Source: Dyadobacter soli (GTDB lineage Bacteria; Bacteroidota; Bacteroidia; Cytophagales; Spirosomataceae). From it: a stretch of DNA of 64,000 nt. Shown piece after piece: positions 51,484 through 61,402 of the stretch; positions within the stretch are counted from its first letter, which is position 1, and each line of letters opens with the position of its first letter. Under the pieces are notes generated by a model. The model did no database searches. It worked only from the letters and a program-made list of their open reading frames with translations, and was not told the DNA's origin. The DNA is taken from positions 124,001 to 188,000 of the forward strand of contig NZ_FNAN01000015.1 of the NCBI RefSeq assembly GCF_900101885.1, read 5' to 3'. The translations under genes were made by a program, and so were the position numbers.

Positions 51484-54400
51484 CTATCTGTTAACCATGA
51501 TCTTCGAGTTCTCGACTTTGCCGTTCAACCGGCTGATCTCGACCACATACATTCCCGCAGCCACATTGCGCAGGCTGACCAATGCAGTAGGCTTGTCGCC
51601 GGAGTCGTAGATAGTCCGGCCTAGCATGTCGAAGATACGCACCTGTTTCACCTGGTTCCAGTTGGTGGTGTTGATCTTCATGTGATCGCTTACCGGGTTT
51701 GGATACAGCGTGGTGACCACTTCCGAACCGAAATTGAGGTTTACAATGCGGCTGTAAGCGAACGTTTCGTCTTTATCGATCATTTTGAGACGGTAGAAGT
51801 TGGCGCCTTCCGTAGGCTCGACGTGACGGAACGAGTAGTTACGCGTTACGGTACTTTCTCCATTAGAAGCCATTGTGCCGACGATCGCCCAGTTTTTGCC
51901 ATCCGCGCTGTGCTGGATGTCGAAGCGGTCGCTGTTGGTTTCCTCCGATGTTGCCCAGGTCAGTACCGCGCTGTTTTCTTCTTTTACACCATTGAATGAA
52001 ATGAGTGTAACCGGCAGCGGGTTGGATGCGGTACTCAATGTCCATGGGGAGAATTGGGCCACGTCAAATGCGGTGGTAGTATACCGGTCGCCGCTGAGTG
52101 AAGCTGTGAATGCATCGGTTTTCTTCTCCCATATTGTACCATTGTAGCGGTAGCCGTACAGTGTTCCCGGATTTTGCAAATTCAGGAAGTTTTTCAGGAA
52201 GCTTAGCTTCACATCGTCCCTTCCCGCACCTGCATTGCCCGGTGTGATGACCCACAATACCTTGATCGAGCCTGCCCCGAAGCTCGGAGTAATAGGATCA
52301 TTGGATGTGGTCCTTTCGATAACCAATGAACCAAGATCGCTTCCCGCCGGAAGGTCTACCCCGAGGAAGTTGATCGCTCCTGTGCCAACCGGACGGCTCA
52401 GCATGATTGCCTTGCCGAGAATGTGGCTTGCAGAGCTTTCAGCCTTGGGGCCGGTTGTGATATCGCTGGCATTCACTGCAAACGCGATTGGCGCTGCGGT
52501 AGCATCTAGTATGCCGCTGGTAAATACCAGTTTGCCTTCGATAATGGCCGGGTAAGTCGGGCCGCCGGAAGGGATCGCGACATTCCCATTGAGATCCACA
52601 GTTGCGTCGTCATCTGTAAAGAGGATTGAACCTGCGGTATTGCCGTTGCGGTTGAAAACGATCCCATCTTTCAATGTCAGGTTGGTGATCGCAGAGCCGT
52701 TGGTCGTCGCTACGGAAATGGCCGTCATCGTGCTTCCCGTCATTTTAATTTCTGTGGAACCGACTTCCGCCACCGCATCCTTGCCCAGCACCTGCACACC
52801 GTAAACAGAAGGCTGGTCAATGGCCACATTGTTGACGAGTGTCACCTTCACCGTCGCATTGTTGCTGTTCGAAGTATTGTCTTTTACGACAACCCCGTTC
52901 GCTGCGCCGTTGATCGTCACGCCATCCACAGTGTATGCGCTCGCATCCGCATTCGATCCCGCGTTGTCGGGATAGCCGTCGAAATTGTTGGCAAATACAC
53001 CCGTAGCCACCGTAGAAACGGTTCCGCCTTTGATAGTCACCGTATTCGACGGGTTGTTCCAGAGGTGATAACCATTTGAAACACCTGCAATGCCGGTAAT
53101 GTTGTTGTTTTCAACCACCGGCGCCACGGTTCCCTGTGTGGAGCTGACCATGATACCGTCGTTCAGAATTGTACCTGCAAGTGCGGTGATCGTGTTGTTT
53201 TTGATCGAGAAGTTCGAGGCACTGGCGTAAGTCAGGTTGTGCCAGATACCCTTCCGGCTCGCTTCGATCGTGTTGGACTCGATGGCATGGCTGTTGCCGG
53301 GATCAGCCTGGTAAAAGTTACCTGTCTGTACCCCGATGCGCACCGCGGTCATCACGTTGTTCGTAACGTTTGCGTAGCCATTGTTATACAGCAATACGCC
53401 GATTCCGAACGTCGAAGGCAGCAGGTTCGAGAACTTGTTGTCGCTCACGGTATTTCCGCTGGTAGCGGCCCCTCCATTGGTATCGTTGTAAATATCGACA
53501 CCGGCGTAGTTGAGGTTTCTAATAATATTGTTTTTGATCAACAAATTGGTTACCCCGCCTGTTGCCGCGATACCTTCGGCTGCATTCACATCGGCAGAAC
53601 CCATGGCTACGCCGCCTGAAAAGGCTGTATTATCGCCGTCGATCGTGAAGCCGTCGATTTCAAGGCCGGTCAATGCGCCATCCACTGAAACGATGATGCC
53701 GTTTTCGTGGTCGGTCACGGCGGGTACTATTATCGTTTCATCATCACGGCTGCCGGTGTTTGGATTAACGCCCGCATTGGCACCCAGTAGCTTCACAGCC
53801 TTGTTGATGACCAGCGCCTCGGCATAAGTGCCTTCCTGTACATTCACATTCCAGCCCGCCTGTGCGGCTTCGACGCCCCGCTGGATTTTGGGCGTAAGTG
53901 TGGCAGGTGTGAAACTGAGCGGAGTGACATAGGTATTGCCGGATTTTACAGTCGCAAAACCAAGCACGGAGTTGTCGATTTTGTGGACGATTTTATCCTC
54001 TACATCATAAAGCGATGCGAGCGACATACCCGAGGCCAGTTCCGGGCCTGATCCTACGTCGAACTTGTTGTTGCTTGCATCCACATTGCCGCTCCATGGT
54101 GCCATAGTAGTCGACGGCGTACTGCCCGGACCTACGGATGGGCCTGTCTGGTTATCCATGAAAATGAAGTTAGCGAGCGAGCCGGCAAATTCATTCTCAC
54201 TACCCGCCGTACCGATATTGAAGGTGCCGAATACCGGGCTGTCGTTATCATGGTTATAGAATGCGATACCGGTTCCGCCGGCCGATCCCGATCCGTTGAA
54301 TGTGTTCTTCGTCAGGGTGGCACTTACACTTGGAGCATAGTAGCCGCTGGACGAGCTGAGCTCTTTCGTATTCACCGTCACGTGGCGGAATGTGGTAGAG

Positions 54401-57400
54401 CCTGAAAGCGGGTTGAATGCGTTGTTATCCATGGTCACATTCTGCACGTTTTCAAGACTTACACCCCATTCATAGCCGTTCAGCGTGTTTTCCGTCACAA
54501 CAATGGGTTTATTGTTGTAATTGTTTTTCAAACGAAGCACAGCGGTACCCGACGCATTCGCGGCAACTCCTGCAAAGGTGTTTTTACTGATTGTCAGCCC
54601 GGTTGCGGAAGCATTCATTTCCGGAACTTCCACACCACCGCCTTTGAACTGGTTCTCGCTGATATCCACAGCGCCGTTGCTTGCAAAGCGGACGATCACG
54701 TCATGGTTGATCGTAAGCAGATCGTTGAATTTGAATGTGCCTGCCGCTTCATCCGCTGCGATACCCGCGCGGAAGCCATTAGCGCCTACGCCGGTAACGA
54801 TGTTGTTCGTAAAGATGATCTCGTTCACACCCCCCACCGCGGTACGGTAGTTGGTAACACCGCCATAGTTGACACTCACCGCATTCCGGTCGCCGTAGGC
54901 TCCGCTCATTGCCGTGCCGTAAGCCTCGATGAGGTTATTGATTACGGTGATCTTGTCGATAGCCGGGCCACTTGCGACGATTGCGCTTTTCAGCTTCGCC
55001 ATATCGACTTTGAAATTCAGATTATCGATCAGCACATCGTTGGCGGAAATATCGAAGATCGTCAGCTTGCCGGCAGGCGTTCCCGTGAAGTTGATTTCCG
55101 GGCGAGTCGCCGTAGCACTTTGAATGGATACCGATTTGTTCACGATCACCTGCTCGTCAAACTTACCTTCACCGACTTTGATCATGTGGCTGTCCAGCGT
55201 TTTGGCGCTGGCTACGGCCGCATTGATCGAGCAGAACGTACCTCCGGTGTTGATGTTGATCACAAAGCCCGCAACAGCGTTGTACTGCACGTTCCGTACG
55301 GGATTACCGCCGTTGCCGGACACTTCGATGCCGCAGGAATAAGGCGCATTGCCCCGTCCGAAGAACTGGTCATTGAGATTAGCCTGGTCGCCGTCAGTAG
55401 TTGAATAGGCGATGTAAGGCAAATGGCCCGATTGACGCTGTACATCCACTTCATTGCCTGAAACCGGGTTGTTGATCACCTTGTGGTTGGTGCCTTCGAC
55501 TACAATGCCGAAACCTTCGCTGGTGCTTGGCTGGGTGAAGCCGGTTACAGTATTGTTTGTTACAACCACGCCGGTTGGCACATCCACATTGCCATTGGCT
55601 TCGATCACCCCGCGGCGGTACACCGCGATACCGGCAAGGTCACGCATTTCGGCGGGAGGTAATGTGCCCATTGTCACGGTATTGTTTCTGACAATGATAG
55701 AGCCATCCAGCTGGTCGTCGGTACTGCCTGTACCGTTCGGGTTTTTGATTTCAATACCAAAACGGCCGTTTACTGTAATGGTGTTAGCCTCGATAATGTT
55801 GGGCCCCGCGCCGCTCGTAAGCCCCACGAGCCCGATCGAGCTGTCGTTACCCTCGATGATGTTGTCCTTGATCAGCACGCCTGAGGCACTGCCATCTTGC
55901 AGCTCGATACCGCAGCAGTTGTTGCCCCTGACGGTCGAATTGATAATGGTAATATCCTTTTTGAAACCGTTCCAGATCACGATCCCGCGCGCTCCGCCGC
56001 CTGGGCCGCCATTATTCTCGACGGTAAGATCGTCGATGGTCACGTCTTCCACCGGCCCATTGGCGTAGAAGCCGGAAGCCGAGGTATTATTGGAGCTTAC
56101 CACGTGCAGGACGGTCAGGTTGTTGTTGCCGCCGACGGCGTAGATGCCGGCACTGCTGTTACCGTTCAAACCTGTGTAGTTTTTGATGCTCAGGTTCTGA
56201 ATGGTCACATTGGTTTTGCCGCTGTTGATCACAATGCCCGATCCTGTGCCCGGGAGTCCGGTACCATCCAGGAGTACACCGGCTTTGGATTCGCCGCTCA
56301 GAATGAGTGCTTTCGAAAGTGTCACGCGCTCGTTGTAAGTACCCTTCGCGATCGCGATTTCATCGCCGTCCTGGGTGTCTGTGTCATCCACAGCTGCCTG
56401 AATGGTGGCAAATGTTTCGTTTGTACGCAGGTTTTTAACACTGAACTCGCAAGGTGCCGAGGTTTGGAAACCTGTCGTACCCGGCTGATTGTCCGTTCCG
56501 TTGGTCAGTTTCGGTGCCGCGGTAATGCTACCGCCTCCCGTGCTGCTTAGCAATGCGCCGCCATCGAACCAGTTACAAGAAGCATCGGTAGTGCCTGAGC
56601 CTTCATTGACAATGTCGAAAATCAGCGAACCTACAAAGCTGTTACTGTTGATTTTGGCAGGCGAGCCGGGATTATCATTTCCCGCCTTACGCACCACCAC
56701 ACCTTTGCCGGTTGCATTGAAAATGTTGTTCAGCACTTGAACAGGCATAGCGCCCGCTTCGTAGTTAGGAGGCGTGTTGCCGGTGTACAAGCCGCCAAGC
56801 CATGCGATACCCTCCGAATAGCCGGTTACCTCGTTGTTCTGGTACACGACGTTTTTGTTGCTACCCGAGCGTGAAGTAACCCAGAAAGCAGTCTGACGGT
56901 TCTTGTCGGCTGTGTTGCCAGGTTCCTGGTTGGTGAATTTGTTGCCGGTGATCTGAATGTCGGCATCCATATTATGGCCGTTTTCCCAGATCCCTTTGAT
57001 CGCCGCCGGGTTCGCATTAGGCGTACCGGTTACGGTGAACTCGTTATTAATGATTTTCAAACCATCATAAGCAGTACCACCGCTCGTAGCCGACTGGATC
57101 GCGTAAGTGACCGAGTATTTCGAGTTGGCGTCGTCGCTTACCCCGGTACCGTCGATGAAGAACTTGTTGTTGCTGATCTCGATGCTTTTACCATACACAT
57201 AATGGATACCGATGTTCTGGAAGTTATCGGCTGCCGCGGCACTGGCATTCAAATCCGCAGGGATATGGAATTCGTTGCCGGTGATTTTCATGTTGTCGGC
57301 AACATCCGCCGGTCCGTTCACGTGATCGGCGATGATCGATACGTCGAAACCTTTCAGAATGAGGTTGCTGATCGTCCAGTTTTTGAAGCTGCTGCCGGTT

Positions 57401-59631
57401 TTGCTGTTCAGGAACAGGAACGTTTCCAGCGAAGTGACGGCGAGGTCGCCGCCGCCGTCCACGGTTGCACCTGAATTGGAAGTAATGGTAACCCCGTTCA
57501 CAGCCGCCGGTGGTGTAATGCTGTAATTGTCGCCGTTACCGGTTACTGTTCCGATCCCGTCACCTGCTTTCGCATTGGTACCTTTTGCCCATTCAGCTGC
57601 CGCATTGGTTTCGGTCCAGTCGAAGTTGCCGTTCAAAGAGATGGTCTGGTTTTCCTGCACGCAACCGATCGCGTTCGCGAGAATGCGGTAGTTGTTGTTA
57701 GCCGCGGTGAAAGAACCAGTGACCGCGTCCACATTCAATGTCGAGTTGGTCGGAACGAAACTGAGGTCCGCAGGCCCTGGTGCCGGAATGTTGATCAGCC
57801 AGGGAGCGGTCGTAACATCGGCGATCCTGTTGCCGGCAAACGATGCGAAGAACCCTGGCGAGCTTCCACCGAATTGGCCGGGAGTCTGAGCGAGGTAGCC
57901 TGGCTCCTGGGCTCCGAGAGGATCCGAATTGGTTGTTGCGGCATTTGTATTGAAAGTATTACAAGTCAGATCGGCCGTTGCATACACGCTCGTACTCCCG
58001 GTGCCGTGCGCGTAGATATCGGTATGCCAGTTGCCGCTGAATGCATTGTGACGCACTTTGACATTGTTGGCGGTGATACCTGTGCCGAAGCCGTGATTGA
58101 ATATGATACCGTGTGTAAAGTTGTCGCGGATGATGTTGTTGGTGATGGTCGAATTGCTGATGTCCACGCCCAGCGAGATACCGGTGCGGTTTTTCTCGAT
58201 CAAACTGTTGGTGATTTTGAAACCCTGCTGTGTATGGGCGTAAATGCCGCTGCGCTGGTCTCGTACATTCACCTGGTCGATGACCACATTAGCAGCATTA
58301 ATATGGATACCCGCATCCCGGTTACCTTTCTGCCAAACCGCCAGCGAGGTGCCGTAGTCGCGCGTTACGCTCAGTTTTTCGATCTTCGCGTCCGCTGCCA
58401 AAACTTTGATAACCGCGTCGCCGTTGCCGACCAATCCAATGTCGTACGTGCCGCGGATTACCACGTCATTCCGGCTGCTGCCGCTCAGGGTTACTTTTTT
58501 CGTGATAAACACATTGTCGCTGTAAACGCCGTTAGGCAGCGTGATCACCGCGTCGGTATTCGATCCTGCGATTGCGTCCGCTATCGATGGGAAGTAGTTA
58601 AATGTGCCGTGACCGCTGATGTTGGTACTGTTAGAAGAAACAAAATTGACGGTTCCCGGCCGTGGCTGCACCTGATCGGCGTAGATGACCGTCGTATTGT
58701 CGATCGCGCCGGTGTTGGTACCCGAAATCTGGTTAGGGTAGCTCACTTCGGTAAGCGTGTTGTTGGCTTCCAGAATCGGCGGGGCGGGATTGTCGTGATC
58801 GCTGACGTTGAAGCCTCCGTTGGTATTACCGGCAAAAATGGTCGGGTTTGCGCTGCCCAGCCAGTTATTACGAAGTATCAGCTTGGTGCCGGCTGCCGTG
58901 TTGTCGTTCTCGATGCCGCCGGCGAGGTTGCCGGTGATATTGTTGCTGATCAGGTATGCTTCGATGGGAGAATTGGGATTCTCAGTCAGGATGAAGCCGT
59001 ACGAGCGGTTGTTGGTCAGCTCATTATCGACGATGTAAATCTTCGATAGAGGTGTTACGCCAGCGCTTCCCGGGAAAATGATACCGGTGCGGTTGTCCTG
59101 AAAGCGGTTCCTTTTGATCGTAATGTCGGTTGAGCCCGGTTCAAGGTAAATGGCCGTCCGGTTGCGGTGGAAGTAGCAGTTTTCGATTAAAACGTTATTC
59201 GCGCCGGCTTGTAATGCCACCGAAATGCTGGGCGCAGCGGCATTGGGCGGGATTACTCGCTGGATTTTAAGGTTCCAGAGCTCGGTGTTGCCTTGCAGGG
59301 AAAGCGGTCCGCCCGACGCCGTGACAACGGAATTGTCGCCCGCGGTTCCGATGATCTTTACCCCGCTCTTCACCGTTAGCGAAGAAACGATGTATGTACC
59401 CGCGTCCAGCAAAATACGGTCGCCCGACGACGCCTCGGCCATCGCTTTGGTAAGCGACGCAAACGGCGAACCGGCCGACGTTCCCGAGTTGGAGTCGTTG
59501 CCGGTAGCGGTAGTAAACTTGTCGTTAGCGGTAGAGTTATCGTTTACATAAATGATCTTCTGGGCATAGGATACCTGGCAGAGCGCCAGCAGGACGGACT
59601 GCAGCGCAATGCAAATAGCGAGTCGTTTCAT
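51484..59631 (-). CDS. Giant 2715-residue parallel beta-helix protein with type IX sorting domain
   Basis: A secreted protein (signal peptide CIALQSVLLALCQVSYAQ) built from right-handed parallel beta-helix repeats with recurring N-N-x-I/V-x-x-N turns. At least five helix modules can be told by their starts: near 45 (FASLTKAMAEASSGDRILL), 340 (FPSIADAIAGSNTDAVITL), 1090 (FATIQAAVDDTDTQDGDEIA), 1470 (CSINAAVASAKTLDSHMIKV) and 1935 (IQRGVEAAQAGWNVNVQEGTY). After about 2560 come a beta-sandwich (VTLISFNGVKEENSAVLTW) and a type A T9SS sorting domain (LYPNPVSDHMKINTT). It could be a polysaccharide lyase-like enzyme, glycan-binding filament or adhesin; no catalytic set was found. GC content and codon use look like its neighbours. 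Confidence 0.85.
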   Translation of the reverse strand: MKRLAICIALQSVLLALCQVSYAQKIIYVNDNSTANDKFTTATGNDSNSGTSAGSPFASLTKAMAEASSGDRILLDAGTYIVSSLTVKSGVKIIGTAGDNSVVTASGGPLSLQGNTELWNLKIQRVIPPNAAAPSISVALQAGANNVLIENCYFHRNRTAIYLEPGSTDITIKRNRFQDNRTGIIFPGSAGVTPLSKIYIVDNELTNNRSYGFILTENPNSPIEAYLISNNITGNLAGGIENDNTAAGTKLILRNNWLGSANPTIFAGNTNGGFNVSDHDNPAPPILEANNTLTEVSYPNQISGTNTGAIDNTTVIYADQVQPRPGTVNFVSSNSTNISGHGTFNYFPSIADAIAGSNTDAVITLPNGVYSDNVFITKKVTLSGSSRNDVVIRGTYDIGLVGNGDAVIKVLAADAKIEKLSVTRDYGTSLAVWQKGNRDAGIHINAANVVIDQVNVRDQRSGIYAHTQQGFKITNSLIEKNRTGISLGVDISNSTITNNIIRDNFTHGIIFNHGFGTGITANNVKVRHNAFSGNWHTDIYAHGTGSTSVYATADLTCNTFNTNAATTNSDPLGAQEPGYLAQTPGQFGGSSPGFFASFAGNRIADVTTAPWLINIPAPGPADLSFVPTNSTLNVDAVTGSFTAANNNYRILANAIGCVQENQTISLNGNFDWTETNAAAEWAKGTNAKAGDGIGTVTGNGDNYSITPPAAVNGVTITSNSGATVDGGGDLAVTSLETFLFLNSKTGSSFKNWTISNLILKGFDVSIIADHVNGPADVADNMKITGNEFHIPADLNASAAAADNFQNIGIHYVYGKSIEISNNKFFIDGTGVSDDANSKYSVTYAIQSATSGGTAYDGLKIINNEFTVTGTPNANPAAIKGIWENGHNMDADIQITGNKFTNQEPGNTADKNRQTAFWVTSRSGSNKNVVYQNNEVTGYSEGIAWLGGLYTGNTPPNYEAGAMPVQVLNNIFNATGKGVVVRKAGNDNPGSPAKINSNSFVGSLIFDIVNEGSGTTDASCNWFDGGALLSSTGGGSITAAPKLTNGTDNQPGTTGFQTSAPCEFSVKNLRTNETFATIQAAVDDTDTQDGDEIAIAKGTYNERVTLSKALILSGESKAGVLLDGTGLPGTGSGIVINSGKTNVTIQNLSIKNYTGLNGNSSAGIYAVGGNNNLTVLHVVSSNNTSASGFYANGPVEDVTIDDLTVENNGGPGGGARGIVIWNGFKKDITIINSTVRGNNCCGIELQDGSASGVLIKDNIIEGNDSSIGLVGLTSGAGPNIIEANTITVNGRFGIEIKNPNGTGSTDDQLDGSIIVRNNTVTMGTLPPAEMRDLAGIAVYRRGVIEANGNVDVPTGVVVTNNTVTGFTQPSTSEGFGIVVEGTNHKVINNPVSGNEVDVQRQSGHLPYIAYSTTDGDQANLNDQFFGRGNAPYSCGIEVSGNGGNPVRNVQYNAVAGFVININTGGTFCSINAAVASAKTLDSHMIKVGEGKFDEQVIVNKSVSIQSATATRPEINFTGTPAGKLTIFDISANDVLIDNLNFKVDMAKLKSAIVASGPAIDKITVINNLIEAYGTAMSGAYGDRNAVSVNYGGVTNYRTAVGGVNEIIFTNNIVTGVGANGFRAGIAADEAAGTFKFNDLLTINHDVIVRFASNGAVDISENQFKGGGVEVPEMNASATGLTISKNTFAGVAANASGTAVLRLKNNYNNKPIVVTENTLNGYEWGVSLENVQNVTMDNNAFNPLSGSTTFRHVTVNTKELSSSSGYYAPSVSATLTKNTFNGSGSAGGTGIAFYNHDNDSPVFGTFNIGTAGSENEFAGSLANFIFMDNQTGPSVGPGSTPSTTMAPWSGNVDASNNKFDVGSGPELASGMSLASLYDVEDKIVHKIDNSVLGFATVKSGNTYVTPLSFTPATLTPKIQRGVEAAQAGWNVNVQEGTYAEALVINKAVKLLGANAGVNPNTGSRDDETIIVPAVTDHENGIIVSVDGALTGLEIDGFTIDGDNTAFSGGVAMGSADVNAAEGIAATGGVTNLLIKNNIIRNLNYAGVDIYNDTNGGAATSGNTVSDNKFSNLLPSTFGIGVLLYNNGYANVTNNVMTAVRIGVQTGNFYQADPGNSHAIESNTIEASRKGIWHNLTYASASNFSIKNNTITALAGTILNDGIMVSSTQGTVAPVVENNNITGIAGVSNGYHLWNNPSNTVTIKGGTVSTVATGVFANNFDGYPDNAGSNADASAYTVDGVTINGAANGVVVKDNTSNSNNATVKVTLVNNVAIDQPSVYGVQVLGKDAVAEVGSTEIKMTGSTMTAISVATTNGSAITNLTLKDGIVFNRNGNTAGSILFTDDDATVDLNGNVAIPSGGPTYPAIIEGKLVFTSGILDATAAPIAFAVNASDITTGPKAESSASHILGKAIMLSRPVGTGAINFLGVDLPAGSDLGSLVIERTTSNDPITPSFGAGSIKVLWVITPGNAGAGRDDVKLSFLKNFLNLQNPGTLYGYRYNGTIWEKKTDAFTASLSGDRYTTTAFDVAQFSPWTLSTASNPLPVTLISFNGVKEENSAVLTWATSEETNSDRFDIQHSADGKNWAIVGTMASNGESTVTRNYSFRHVEPTEGANFYRLKMIDKDETFAYSRIVNLNFGSEVVTTLYPNPVSDHMKINTTNWNQVKQVRIFDMLGRTIYDSGDKPTALVSLRNVAAGMYVVEISRLNGKVENSKIMVNR

Positions 59632-60202
59632 AGAATTGAGTCATTAGTTAAAGAGAGCAGTTTGAGTATCACGTTCGGAAAGGGCAGGGCACAATCCTTC
59701 CAGGCTCTTTTCGGGAGGGAAAAGGCAAAGAAAAAAGCGAATCCGCCGGACCCGACAGCCGGTTGCGCATACCGCTGCTGGTCCGCAGAAACAAATTGCG
59801 ACCTGGTTAATCGTTGAGCAAAGACAAAGCAATGCCGTTGCGCCCGTATGGCGGCGTGGCTGGTGTTGAAGGAAGAATAACGTTGAAGTTGAAGGCAATG
59901 TCCGGACGCAGCCAATCACCCGGCAGGGAGATGACGGTCAGGTGTAAACGTACTTCGTAACGCTGAAAGTGGGTTATAAACGAGAAGTCGGCCAAACCGT
60001 AGGTTTAGTTCAAAATACTACTGATCTGATGCCGGAAATGGGACCTGTGAAGGTGGTCGGAAGCAAAGGCCCCTAGGTTGGAAAATGTAATGTTGGGAAC
60101 ATAAGGTTTAGAATTTTAGGTTAGTTATAGAAGGTTAATTAAAAGTAGGAAATTACATTGATTCGATTTCACATATCGATCAAAATTATTGTAAAATTTT
60201 CT
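59632..60202. other. Gene-free stretch upstream of the giant gene
   Basis: About 570 bases with no convincing gene. The part nearest the giant gene (59640-60080) has coding-like GC content but only short unsupported frames; the far part is AT-rich, with loose GGTTTAG/GGTTAG repeats near 60104-60140. A minus-strand TAATTTTG (60188-60181) could be part of a promoter, which would give a long leader. A small palindrome AAACCGTAGGTTT lies at about 59995-60007. Nothing firmer was seen. Confidence 0.4.
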
Positions 60203-60246
60203 AAAAAAAATTGAGAAATAGTTTTATGTATACTATCTCCCAATTT
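60203..60246 (-). terminator. Terminator of the phytase operon
   Basis: On the minus strand a 15-pair stem (60246-60232 with 60222-60208, including two G-U pairs) has a 9-base loop and is followed by a run of eight T. It starts 5 bases after the phytase stop. The G-U pairs show it is read on the minus strand. Confidence 0.85.
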
Positions 60247-60250
60247 TTGG

Positions 60251-61342
60251 TTACTTAATTGATTTTAAACGCTTTCCGGCGATATCTTCCCAGCGGTAGA
60301 GGTGGAATGTCTTGTCGTCGCTCATGGCTACGAACAAGCCGTTGCGGAACCGGGCATTGAGGGGGACGGAAACGACGTCGGAACCGTCGCTGTGGTTTGC
60401 TTTAACGGTCACTTTGCTTAAAAGCGGGTGTTGGTGGGGCTTGCCGGATGTTCCCTCTCTCGGGAAAACCTGGAAGCTGTTGGCGCCCTGATCCGAAACG
60501 AGGACATAGCCGGTGCTGTCGGTGAGCTGGTAAATGGAAATGCCCTCGTGGTCTTCGGTGAAGCCGGTCGTGGCGAAAAGTGCCAATTCTTCATTGCCTT
60601 TCTCAGGATCGGCGTAGTATTTGCGGACGCCTTTGCCTTCATCGGAGTAATACACATAGCCCAGCTCGTCGTCGACGGCAATGGCTTCGATCTCCTTCAA
60701 GCCACTGTATTTGCCGAATTTACGCACGAGCGACGCTTTCACCTGGCCTTTGCCATTGTCTTCCAGCAAATACTGCCAAAGGTAAGTGCCATCGACAGGC
60801 CCCGATTTACGGCCTACGATCGCATATATTTTGCCCGATTTGTTTTTGTAAAGGGCAATACCCATCAAATCACGCACATTTTCGCCTGTTTCCCCTACAA
60901 ATACTTCTATGCCGCCATTATCCACAGGCTTCATGTCGGGCACGCTGTAAATGCGGAGCTTGTGCGTGAAACGCTCGGTAGTAACGGCAATGTCCACAGG
61001 CCTTCCGCCAAGGTTCAGGCCGTATTCAATGTCTACGTTATCAGGGCGTTTGAGGCCTGTTACGCTTTTGTCATGCTGCAATTTGCCTTGCAGGTCGAAC
61101 ACATACAAGCCGCCGTCCTGGTCTTTGTCGGTGCCGATGATGAGGCTTTGGGCAGGATCGGCCGGGTTGATCCAGATGGCCGGATCGTCGGTATCGTGAG
61201 CGACGGTGTCGGTGATGAAAACCGGCTGGATAATAGCGCTGACGGTGTCTGCCTTTGCGGACTGGATGGGGGTGCCGGTATTGGATTGGCAGGCTGCAAG
61301 CGTTGCAGCCAGACCAATGGCCGGTAGGATGAATGCTTTCAC
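60251..61342 (-). CDS. Beta-propeller phytase lipoprotein (3-phytase)
   Basis: About 363 residues, starting at GTG 61342 with a lipoprotein signal (FILPAIGLAATLAAC). The other in-frame GTG at 61363 lies inside the upstream hairpin and is less likely. Beta-propeller phytase motifs are clear: DDPAIWINPADPAQSLIIGT, DGGLYVFDLQGK, DNVDIEYGLNLGGRPVDIA, IEAIAVDDELGYVYYSDEG and DHEGISIYQLTDSTGYVLVSDQG. Their aspartates bind the calcium ions that hold phytate. It releases phosphate from myo-inositol hexakisphosphate in the periplasm or at the surface. It is last in an operon with a TonB receptor and a beta-helix lipoprotein. Confidence 0.92.
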   Translation of the reverse strand: MKAFILPAIGLAATLAACQSNTGTPIQSAKADTVSAIIQPVFITDTVAHDTDDPAIWINPADPAQSLIIGTDKDQDGGLYVFDLQGKLQHDKSVTGLKRPDNVDIEYGLNLGGRPVDIAVTTERFTHKLRIYSVPDMKPVDNGGIEVFVGETGENVRDLMGIALYKNKSGKIYAIVGRKSGPVDGTYLWQYLLEDNGKGQVKASLVRKFGKYSGLKEIEAIAVDDELGYVYYSDEGKGVRKYYADPEKGNEELALFATTGFTEDHEGISIYQLTDSTGYVLVSDQGANSFQVFPREGTSGKPHQHPLLSKVTVKANHSDGSDVVSVPLNARFRNGLFVAMSDDKTFHLYRWEDIAGKRLKSIK

Positions 61343-61355
61343 TGGTGTTAGAATG

Positions 61356-61388
61356 AAAAGCACCCGGCCGGGGATGTGGGCCGGGTGC
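61356..61388 (-). terminator. Hairpin just before the phytase gene
   Basis: GCACCCGGCC (61360-61369) pairs with GGCCGGGTGC (61379-61388); on the minus strand TTTTC follows. It lies 14 bases past the lipoprotein stop and 17 before the phytase GTG. It may act as a partial terminator or attenuator inside the operon. Confidence 0.65.
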
Positions 61389-61402
61389 GGATTGAATGGA
61401 AA

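Noticed and set aside
57874..59049. Long plus-strand frames opposite the giant beta-helix gene
   Set aside because: Several such frames (51682-59049) mirror the repeat structure of the giant gene and have no signal peptide or family motif.
59628..59995. Short minus-strand frames upstream of the giant gene
   Set aside because: The translations have no recognisable motif, overlap each other in two frames and lack a plausible start region. A decayed gene cannot be excluded.
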